A stretch of 11,322 nt of DNA from Lachnospiraceae bacterium (GTDB lineage: Bacteria; Bacillota; Clostridia; Lachnospirales; Lachnospiraceae): NCBI GenBank assembly GCA_900763175.1, contig CAAFJI010000179.1:1-11322 (forward strand). The letters are read 5' to 3'. The notes under the pieces are model-generated. The model searched no databases. It saw nothing but the letters and a program-made list of their open reading frames with translations, and was not told the DNA's origin. Within the stretch, counting starts at the first letter, position 1, and each line of letters begins with the position of its first letter. Shown in pieces: positions 6,242 through 11,322 of this stretch. The translations under genes were made by a program, and so were the position numbers.

Positions 6242-7039
6242 TTACTTTGTAGCTTGAATCATAAACATGGGAGTAGAGCCATAATTCAGCTTTTCTTCCT
6301 GACTCCATACCTGCTTCCAGATCTCCTCATCTGTATCAATTTTTCCTGCTCCCAGTTCTTCCAGAACACTGATATCCCATGCAGGTCGTTTCAGTTCTGA
6401 CAAGGGAACCTGCATTGCAATCTTCTCCATACGGTCAATGTCTGTGCACAGATAATGGTCATCCAGACTTCCTTTTTCCACGTTTTTACGATCGTTTTCG
6501 TAGGCTTCTCTCTTCTTATCATCATAGAGATAACCATACCAGTTTGCATCGAAATTAAGAAGTTTTCCGCCTTTTTTCAGAACACGAAGCCACTCTTTAT
6601 AAGCTGCTTCCGGATGGGGCAGATTCCAGGTCAGGTTCCGGGAAATGATCACATCAAAGCTCTCATCTTCAAACTCTAATGCCTGGGCATCCATCCTTTT
6701 AAACGTAATCTGATTCTTCTTTTCTCCGATAAATTTCGCCGCATTTTCTCCGGCCTTTTCCAACATTCCAGGTGTATAGTCCACAGCCGTTACGTGATAT
6801 CCTGCTTCTGCAAGGATCATTGGAAAAAAGCCAGGGCCTGTGCCAATGTCCAGGATTCGCAGCTGCTTCTTTTCTTCACTGGTAAGCTCTTTTCCTGTAT
6901 TTTCTCCCCAGAAGCCACGTTCCAAAGTCCCCAGCCATGCTGCTTTCTGCATTCCTTTCAGTTCTTTTTCATTCACCTCAGAATATCCATCTGTCCGGGT
7001 ACTCCAATAGCTCTCTATTTCATCCAGTAATTTGTCCAC
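6242..7039 (-). CDS. Class I SAM-dependent methyltransferase
   Basis: A 265-aa cytosolic methyltransferase with a Rossmann fold: motif I LDIGTGPGFF at 63-72, the ribose-binding acid D87 (AVDYTP), then DAQALEFEDESFDVIISRNL and LRVLKKGGKLLNFDANW. It starts with IESYWSTRTDGYSE, matching the IAAYWTKRSDSFLE segment of the fusion protein. The two also share the RPAWD and TPMF blocks near the C-terminus, so they are tandem paralogues. The start is GTG at 7039, fixed by GGAGG at 7048-7052 five to ten bases ahead. It is the first gene of the operon; its promoter at 7144-7172 sits just beyond a short repeat. The acceptor is unknown; small-molecule methylation is more likely than rRNA or DNA methylation from the motifs. 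Confidence 0.92.
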   Translation of the reverse strand: MDKLLDEIESYWSTRTDGYSEVNEKELKGMQKAAWLGTLERGFWGENTGKELTSEEKKQLRILDIGTGPGFFPMILAEAGYHVTAVDYTPGMLEKAGENAAKFIGEKKNQITFKRMDAQALEFEDESFDVIISRNLTWNLPHPEAAYKEWLRVLKKGGKLLNFDANWYGYLYDDKKREAYENDRKNVEKGSLDDHYLCTDIDRMEKIAMQVPLSELKRPAWDISVLEELGAGKIDTDEEIWKQVWSQEEKLNYGSTPMFMIQATK

Positions 7040-7061
7040 TTGTATATCCTCCGCATTAACT

Positions 7062-7136
7062 CTAGAGTGTTTGAAAAATCATTCCTGCAAAATGTGTGTC
7101 ATGGTTTGCAAAAAATATTTTTCAGGCACGCTCTAG
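7062..7136. repeat. Short member of the CTAGAG inverted-repeat family (copy B, 75 bp)
   Basis: It begins CTAGAG (7062) and ends CTCTAG (7136). The ends are imperfect inverted repeats of about 20 bp, sharing a TGAAAAAT/ATTTTTCA block. The left part closely follows the left arm of the full copy at 9289-9452, including a TGTTTGAAAAA block and GTCA...GTTTG spacing, so B looks like an internally deleted copy. It fills nearly the whole 5' leader of the methyltransferase operon: the predicted transcript starts at its edge. Confidence 0.65.
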
Positions 7137-7143
7137 TGTCAAA

Positions 7144-7172
7144 ATTTTATCAAAAACAGTTTTCTTTCGCAA
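7144..7172 (-). promoter_or_regulatory. Promoter of the methyltransferase operon
   Basis: On the minus strand TTGCGA (7167-7172) and TAAAAT (7144-7149) are exactly 17 bp apart, giving transcription start near 7137 and a leader of about 97 nt consisting mainly of repeat B. Confidence 0.65.
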
Positions 7173-7174
7173 GC

Positions 7175-7185
7175 CCCCCTGGGGG
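7175..7185. promoter_or_regulatory. GC palindrome abutting the methyltransferase promoter
   Basis: CCCCC-T-GGGGG, an 11-bp palindrome in otherwise AT-rich DNA, two bases upstream of the -35 on the minus strand. The position suits an activator or repressor site. No U-tract follows, so a terminator role is unlikely. The binding protein is unknown. Confidence 0.3.
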
Positions 7186-7241
7186 ATGAAAGCATTTATA
7201 ATATAGAAAACAGACTGATCGGTATCTTTACCGCCTGCGTC

Positions 7242-7389
7242 AGAACGTGTTTGAAATACCTTCCCGAAACAACAGATGAACGCCCCTTTGTCTGAATCAA
7301 GGGGCAGTTCACAAATTCATTTACATCGCCAAACTCCTATAGTATAATAGATGAAATGTGCAGATTGCCGGAATGATTTTTCAAACAGG
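7242..7389. repeat. Diverged member of the same repeat family (copy C), carrying the MATE promoter
   Basis: The left end GAACGTGTTTGAAA (7243-7256) differs by one base from the left end of the full copy. The right end 7358-7380 matches 9416-9438 at 22 of 23 positions. TGTTTGAAA at the left mirrors TTTCAAACA at the right. The interior is different from the full copy: it contains a GCCCCTT/AAGGGGC hairpin (7282-7288, 7299-7305) and the promoter of the MATE gene. A second hairpin, AAACAGG/CCTGTTT (7383-7389, 7398-7404), overlaps the right end. Boundaries are approximate. Confidence 0.5.
7320..7348 (+). promoter_or_regulatory. Promoter of the MATE transporter gene
   Basis: TTTACA (7320-7325) and a perfect TATAAT (7343-7348) with 17-bp spacing. 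Transcription should start near 7355, leaving a leader of about 110 nt that begins with the right arm of repeat C. Confidence 0.75.
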
Positions 7390-7466
7390 TGCAAGAGCCT
7401 GTTTTGGATCCGTAGTTCTTAAAGGCAATACAGACTGATTACTATTTCAAAGGGAATTCTATAATT

Positions 7467-8741
7467 ATGATAAAACAATTTTTTAAATACATTTCTCAGA
7501 GTGTAGCTGGAATGATTGGTATCTCTGTATATATTCTTGCTGATACCTTTTTTATCTCCGTACATTCTGGTGCTGACGGACTTGCTGTGCTGAATCTGAT
7601 TCTGCCTTTTTATGGGCTGGTTTATGCCATCGGTGTAATGATCGGGATCGGTTCGGCTACCAGATATGCCCTCAACAAAGCAAGGCAGGAGAATACCGAT
7701 CATTACTTTACCCAGTCTCTTTTCTGGTGCCTGATCTGCAGCATTCCATTTATACTCACAGGTATTTTCCGCCCTGAAAAGTTCCTTAGACTGCTGGGTG
7801 CCGATCAGAATCTGGTTCAGCTTGGAACCGGATATTTGAAAATCGTGCTGATCACTACGCCACTTTTTATGATGAACTATACCTTCACTGCATTTGCCAG
7901 AAATGACCATGCAACCTCCCGTGCCATGACAGGCGCCATTGCGGGCAGCTTATTTAATATTGTGTTTGATTACATCTTTATGTTTCCCATGGAGCTGGGA
8001 CTTTCCGGAGCTGCACTGGCTACTGCATTCAGCCCTGCAGTTACCATGCTCATCTGCGCAACGCACTATGTAAGTAAAAAGAATCATGTAGCATTTAAGT
8101 GGAAAAAGCCTTCCTTTTCCCATCTGATCTCCTGCTGCCAGCTTGGGGTTTCGGCTTTTGTGGGAGAGCTTTCTTCTGCGATCATTACTATTATTTTTAA
8201 TATGCTTCTCCTTAAAATAGCAGGGAATGTAGGAGTTGCTGCCTATGGAGTGATTGCCAATCTTTCTCTTGTTGCTATGTCCATTTTTAACGGGCTGGCC
8301 CAAGGTGTACAGCCTCTTATCAGCCAGAATTATGGAAAGGGAAACCAGGAAGCAGTGCAAAAGCTTTTGAAATGGAGTCTTCTTTCCTGCCTGGTACTGG
8401 AAGCTTTTACTGTGATCCTTTCCTTCGGATTTACAGACTCTCTGATTGGAATTTTCAACAGCGAAAACAATCTACAGCTTCTTGCTTATGCTCACGACGG
8501 ACTTCGGATTTACTTTCTGGGATTTCTTTTTGCAGGAATCAACATTACGCTGGTCGCTTACTTCTCTGCCACCGGCAACGCTCTTCCTGCGATCATAGGT
8601 TCCCTCCTGCGAGGCATTATTGCCATTGCATTCAGTGCAGTGATTCTCTCCTGGCTTCTTGGAATTAACGGAGTCTGGTGTTCCTTTTTAAGCTCAGAGG
8701 TCATTACCTTCATCGTAATCCTTTTGCTGGCAAGGCTGTGA
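7467..8741 (+). CDS. MATE-family efflux transporter
   Basis: A 424-aa polytopic membrane protein of the multidrug and toxin extrusion family, close to the MepA-like branch. Features seen are the N-terminal VYILADTFFISVHSGADGLA segment, a central repeat of the fold beginning near LISCCQLGVSAFVGELSSAI, and NGLAQGVQPLISQNYGKGN, which is a hallmark of the group. About 12 hydrophobic helices are expected from the pattern. Length is slightly below the usual 440-460 aa, with short termini but no visible break. The ATG at 7467 has AAAGGGA eleven bases before it. It is divergent from the methyltransferase operon and just upstream of a metalloregulator gene. These proteins export cationic or organic compounds using Na+ or H+ gradients; the substrate here is unknown, though the divergent methylation pathway is a candidate source. 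Confidence 0.92.
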   Translation: MIKQFFKYISQSVAGMIGISVYILADTFFISVHSGADGLAVLNLILPFYGLVYAIGVMIGIGSATRYALNKARQENTDHYFTQSLFWCLICSIPFILTGIFRPEKFLRLLGADQNLVQLGTGYLKIVLITTPLFMMNYTFTAFARNDHATSRAMTGAIAGSLFNIVFDYIFMFPMELGLSGAALATAFSPAVTMLICATHYVSKKNHVAFKWKKPSFSHLISCCQLGVSAFVGELSSAIITIIFNMLLLKIAGNVGVAAYGVIANLSLVAMSIFNGLAQGVQPLISQNYGKGNQEAVQKLLKWSLLSCLVLEAFTVILSFGFTDSLIGIFNSENNLQLLAYAHDGLRIYFLGFLFAGINITLVAYFSATGNALPAIIGSLLRGIIAIAFSAVILSWLLGINGVWCSFLSSEVITFIVILLLARL

Positions 8742-8752
8742 AATAACGCTCC

Positions 8753-8798
8753 TGCCATACGGCATAGGTAACGCAGCCACTGGCAAACAACTTTTTTT
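8753..8798 (+). terminator. Weak candidate terminator after the MATE gene
   Basis: TGCC-ATAC-GGCA (8753-8764) and GCCA-C-TGGC (8776-8784) can each form small hairpins, or TGCCA and TGGCA can pair as outer arms; seven T follow at 8792-8798. The stems are short and the T-run is offset, so read-through into the next gene is possible. Confidence 0.3.
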
Positions 8799-8813
8799 AT
8801 CCACAAAAATTGA

Positions 8814-8842
8814 TTGCTGAATTCTCCAATCTATGGTATTCT
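8814..8842 (+). promoter_or_regulatory. Candidate promoter of the DtxR-like regulator
   Basis: TTGCTG (8814-8819) and TATTCT (8837-8842) at 17-bp spacing with an extended -10 TG at 8834-8835. Predicted start is near 8849, inside the palindrome at 8845-8857. Other AT-rich hexamers nearby (TATAAG at 8842, TATTAT at 8848) are alternatives with poorer -35 partners. Confidence 0.45.
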
Positions 8843-8844
8843 AT

Positions 8845-8857
8845 AAGTATTATACTT
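8845..8857. promoter_or_regulatory. Candidate autoregulatory operator of the DtxR-like repressor
   Basis: AAGTAT-T-ATACTT is a perfect 13-bp palindrome at the predicted transcription start of the regulator gene. DtxR/MntR repressors bind dyads of this kind over promoters and often control themselves. The sequence is not a textbook DtxR or MntR box, so this rests on symmetry and position. Confidence 0.4.
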
Positions 8858-8894
8858 GTGCTGAGAAACAAGCTGGAAATTGAGGTGATTTATC

Positions 8895-9263
8895 GTGAAA
8901 TCAAATGAATCTGCTGAGAACTATCTGGAAACCATTCTCGTCCTCAGCAAAAAGAAACCTGTTGTTCGTTCTGTTGATATCGCTGATGAGCTTGGTTTTA
9001 AGAAATCAAGTGTCAGTGTTGCTATGAAGAATCTTCGTGAAAAGAACCATATCACTGTAACCCCTGAAGGATATATTTATCTCACTGAATCCGGACAGAA
9101 GATTGCAGATATGATTTATGAACGTCATGAATTTCTGTCATCCTGGCTGATCAGTCTGGGTGTGGCTCCTGAGACAGCAACCTCTGATGCCTGCCGTATC
9201 GAACACGTAATCAGTCCGGAGAGCTTTGCCGCTATCAAGGAACATCTTGCTCCTGAGAAATAA
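8895..9263 (+). CDS. DtxR/MntR-family metal-dependent transcriptional regulator
   Basis: A 122-aa regulator with an N-terminal winged helix-turn-helix (about 24-60: VRSVDIADELGFKKSSVSVA) and a helical metal-binding dimerisation domain. Length matches the short MntR form, without the SH3-like C-terminal domain of DtxR. Likely ligands by alignment to known members are N9, E12, H78, C100, E103 and H104. The CRIEH block resembles the Cys-containing DtxR iron site rather than the Glu of MntR, while N9 replaces the usual Asp or Met; metal specificity therefore cannot be read off. The start is GTG with GAGGTGAT at 8882-8889. A strong terminator (9452-9519) lies after an intervening repeat. It may control itself, and possibly nearby genes. 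Confidence 0.9.
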   Translation: MKSNESAENYLETILVLSKKKPVVRSVDIADELGFKKSSVSVAMKNLREKNHITVTPEGYIYLTESGQKIADMIYERHEFLSSWLISLGVAPETATSDACRIEHVISPESFAAIKEHLAPEK

Positions 9264-9288
9264 TCATGCACAGAAGCATATTGATTAC

Positions 9289-9452
9289 TAGAGCGTGTTT
9301 GAAAAAGGCTTTCTGCAAGATGTGCGTCACAGTTTGTGGGAAATTTGTTCCGGATGAAGGCGTCGTAGCGGGCTACGGCAACTGAGTTCGGGATAAAAGT
9401 CCCGCAAAATGGGGCGTGCAGATTGCAGGAATGATTTTGGGGGCACACTCTA
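9289..9452. repeat. Full-size member of the CTAGAG inverted-repeat family (copy A, 164 bp)
   Basis: Ends TAGAGCGTG (9289-9297) and CACACTCTA (9444-9452) are imperfect inverted repeats. Both arms stay alignable without gaps for about 59 bp; the inner 29 bp match at 21 positions (for example CTGCAA...TTTG...GGGA). The centre has CGTAGC-GG-GCTACG (9364-9377) and CGGGA-TAAAAG-TCCCG (9389-9404). It contains no credible gene. It lies between the regulator gene and its terminator, so it would be transcribed. The pattern is that of a small non-autonomous mobile element or a large structured RNA. Confidence 0.75.
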
Positions 9453-9519
9453 AGACCTGTACTCCAGATAACCACCTTTTAATATAAAGGTATTTTTTTC
9501 TGGAGCCAGGTCTTTTTAT
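9452..9519 (+). terminator. Long intrinsic terminator after the DtxR-like gene
   Basis: Three stacked stems: AAGACCTG/CAGGTCTT (9452-9459, 9507-9514), TCCAGA/TCTGGA (9463-9468, 9499-9504) and ACCTTT/AAAGGT (9474-9479, 9486-9491), then TTTTTATT on the plus strand. On the minus strand the hairpin lacks a following T-run, so it mainly stops plus-strand transcription. Confidence 0.8.
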
Positions 9520-9565
9520 TTCCGAATCCCCTCCTTTTAGGAATAAACCATCGAGAAAGAGCCAT

Positions 9566-9579
9566 TCCCATATTTGGGA
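9566..9579 (-). terminator. Weak hairpin just after glgB
   Basis: TCCCA-TATT-TGGGA, a 5-bp stem a few bases past the glgB stop. The downstream minus strand is only mildly T-rich, so it may stabilise the mRNA end rather than terminate. Confidence 0.3.
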
Positions 9580-9583
9580 GATT

Positions 9584-11322
9584 TTACTTCACCAGATAAT
9601 ATCTTGCAGAAAACGGGCTCATCTTAAACACTGCCTTCCCGCCGCTAATCTCTTTTTCCTTCTTGGTATAGCGTTTTTTGCCTCCATATTTTACCATATC
9701 ACTTGCAAGGAGAAGCTCATATCCTGCATAATACTTTTCCAGGGTATACTCCTGAACCTCATCAGAGAAATTAAACACAGCCAGAATCTTCTGCTCCTCA
9801 CTGATCCGCTCAAACAGATACATACATTTCTGCTCCTGATGGCAGTCTACCCAGGAAAAACCGTCCTGACAGATATCCCACTGAGAAAAAGCACTATTCT
9901 TCAGATAACACTTACTCAGATCCGCCATAAACTCATGAAACGTCTCATGAATAGGATACTTCAGCAAAACCCAGTCCAGCTCATCCTTTTCACACCATTC
10001 CTTTAACTGTGCCAGCTCATTTCCCATGAAATTCAGCTTTGCACCTGGATGGGCATACATATACATATAAAAAGCCCTGGCCTGAGGGAATTTTCCATCA
10101 TAGCCACCATTCATCTTCTGAGCGATTGTTGCCTTCCCATGCACCACCTCGTCATGGGAAAGCGGAAGGAGATAGCGCTCATTGTAATAATACATCATGG
10201 AAAAGGTCAGCTTGTGATACTTCTCTTTTCTCTCATTTGCATCTGCCTGGAAATAAGACAAGGTATCATGCATCCAGCCCAGATCCCATTTATAATCGAA
10301 GCCAAGACCGCCTTCCCATACCGGCTTGGTCACACCCTGATAAGGGGTGGAATCCTCTGCAAAAAGGAGGCAATCCGGAACCCGTTCCTTTAATCCCTGG
10401 TTCATGGTGCGAATAAATTTCAGCGCAGCCAGATTCTCGCCACGGCTGGCATCTCCCTGCCAGTAGATCAGATTTCCCACTGCATCCATACGCAGACCAT
10501 CAAAATGGAATTCTTTCATCCAGTAATAAGCAGATGACTGGAGGAAGCTGCACACCTCGCCTCTGGAATGCATAAAGTTGCAGCTGCCCCACTCGTTGCG
10601 GCCAACTGCCATATTGGGATATTCGTAAAGAGCTGTTCCATCATACTCCGCCAGCGCATAATCATTCACTGCAAAATGGACCGGAACAAAATCCAGAATC
10701 ACTCCGATTCCAGCCTGATGGCACTGGTCAACAAAAGCCTTCAGTTCTTCTGGCTTTCCATAACGGGATGTAGGACTGAAATAACCGGTATCCTGATAGC
10801 CCCATGATTCATCGCAGGGATACTCGCAAAGAGGCATGATCTCCACATAATTATACCCTTGCTCCTTCAGATAAGCCACCAGGATAGGTGCCAGCTCCTC
10901 ATAGGTATACCAGTCCTCCTGGCCTGCGCCTCTCTTTTTCCAGGAGCCGAAGTGCATCTCATAAATATTGACGGGACTCTTATAGTCACCCTTACGTTCT
11001 TTCATCCATTTGTCGTCTCCAAACTCATACCCTCCAAGGGCGTATGTTTTGGATGCCGTTCCAGGACGCATTTCGCTGTAAAAAGCATAAGGATCTGCAT
11101 GATCCACAAAAGAGCCATTCTGACGGTAAATGCGGTATTTATACATCAGCTCAGAGCCGACACCAGAAATGGTACATTCCCAGAAATTACCGTCATGGAC
11201 ACGATTCATAGGTGTCTCTGTCCATCCGTTAAATTCCCCGATCACAGAAACACGGCTGGCAGCTGGTGCAAAGGTACGGAAAGTTGTTCCTTCTTCCTGC
11301 ACATGAGCTCCCAAGTATTCAT
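9584..11322 (-). CDS. glgB: 1,4-alpha-glucan branching enzyme (5'-truncated at window edge)
   Basis: About 578 codons are visible. The reading frame stays open to base 11322, where EYLGAHV continues upstream of a TTG at 11314; this matches the start of the branching-enzyme carbohydrate module (EYLGAH...FRTFAPAASRVSVIGEFNGW), so the true start lies outside the window. Order: CBM48 module, then a GH13 catalytic barrel, then a C-terminal beta domain. Numbering from the TTG codon: DFVPVHF at 208-214, nucleophile D277 (FDGLRMDAV), acid/base E320 (FAEDST), and transition-state Asp D388 (PLSHDEVVHGK). All catalytic residues are present. The enzyme cuts alpha-1,4 chains and makes alpha-1,6 branches in glycogen. 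It is convergent with the DtxR-like gene. Its glycogen-gene neighbours, if any, are off the right side. Confidence 0.95.
   Translation of the reverse strand, partial: EYLGAHVQEEGTTFRTFAPAASRVSVIGEFNGWTETPMNRVHDGNFWECTISGVGSELMYKYRIYRQNGSFVDHADPYAFYSEMRPGTASKTYALGGYEFGDDKWMKERKGDYKSPVNIYEMHFGSWKKRGAGQEDWYTYEELAPILVAYLKEQGYNYVEIMPLCEYPCDESWGYQDTGYFSPTSRYGKPEELKAFVDQCHQAGIGVILDFVPVHFAVNDYALAEYDGTALYEYPNMAVGRNEWGSCNFMHSRGEVCSFLQSSAYYWMKEFHFDGLRMDAVGNLIYWQGDASRGENLAALKFIRTMNQGLKERVPDCLLFAEDSTPYQGVTKPVWEGGLGFDYKWDLGWMHDTLSYFQADANERKEKYHKLTFSMMYYYNERYLLPLSHDEVVHGKATIAQKMNGGYDGKFPQARAFYMYMYAHPGAKLNFMGNELAQLKEWCEKDELDWVLLKYPIHETFHEFMADLSKCYLKNSAFSQWDICQDGFSWVDCHQEQKCMYLFERISEEQKILAVFNFSDEVQEYTLEKYYAGYELLLASDMVKYGGKKRYTKKEKEISGGKAVFKMSPFSARYYLVK

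Noticed and set aside
7282..7305. GCCCCTT/AAGGGGC hairpin as a terminator
   Set aside because: The stem is good but no T-run follows on either strand, and no gene ends nearby.
7351..7422. 23-codon Cys-containing reading frame at the start of the MATE leader
   Set aside because: The ATG would lie at or before the predicted transcription start, there is no ribosome site, and the sequence is the repeat C arm.
9125..9475. 116-codon minus-strand reading frame opposite the regulator gene
   Set aside because: It is antisense to the DtxR-like gene and continues into repeat A; no ribosome site or known domain.
11312..11314. TTG as the true start of glgB
   Set aside because: The frame is open further upstream and encodes residues typical of the branching-enzyme N-terminus, so the gene is cut by the window edge.

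Overview
The window looks like chromosomal DNA of a low-to-mid GC Gram-positive anaerobe of the Clostridia, most likely Lachnospiraceae (Blautia/Dorea/Ruminococcus-like). This is an inference from strong AGGAGG-type ribosome binding sites, sigma-A type promoters, GTG starts, the protein families present, and dense small palindromic repeats between genes. No phage, transposase, CRISPR, rRNA or tRNA gene was seen.

Left part (1-4273): a LysR-family regulator (minus strand, running off the left edge) is divergent from a four-gene polar amino-acid ABC importer operon. The order is substrate-binding protein, permease, a small AhpD/carboxymuconolactone-decarboxylase-like CxxC protein, then the ATPase. 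The binding protein resembles cystine-type binders, so uptake of a sulfur amino acid under LysR control is the most economical reading. A 216-bp multi-hairpin repeat lies between the CxxC gene and the ATPase gene.

Middle (4274-7039): a hairpin-rich convergent terminator region separates the importer from a minus-strand two-gene operon. That operon encodes a SAM-dependent methyltransferase (265 aa), then a 582-aa fusion of an aspartoacylase/succinylglutamate-desuccinylase-like zinc hydrolase with a second, paralogous methyltransferase. The substrate is unknown.

Right part (7040-11322): the 427-bp gene-free stretch at 7040-7466 carries back-to-back promoters and two members of a small inverted-repeat family. 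It drives the methyltransferase operon leftwards and a MATE efflux protein gene rightwards. Next is a DtxR/MntR-type metalloregulator with a likely operator at its promoter. The 320-bp gap at 9264-9583 holds a 164-bp full-size member of the same repeat family and a long terminator hairpin. The window ends inside glgB (glycogen branching enzyme, minus strand), whose true start lies beyond the right edge.

Functional picture: (i) a regulated amino-acid/cystine importer with a thiol-active accessory protein; (ii) an unassigned hydrolase-methyltransferase pathway that may work with the divergent MATE exporter, and possibly the metal-sensing regulator, on a methylated small molecule (inference); (iii) glycogen synthesis.
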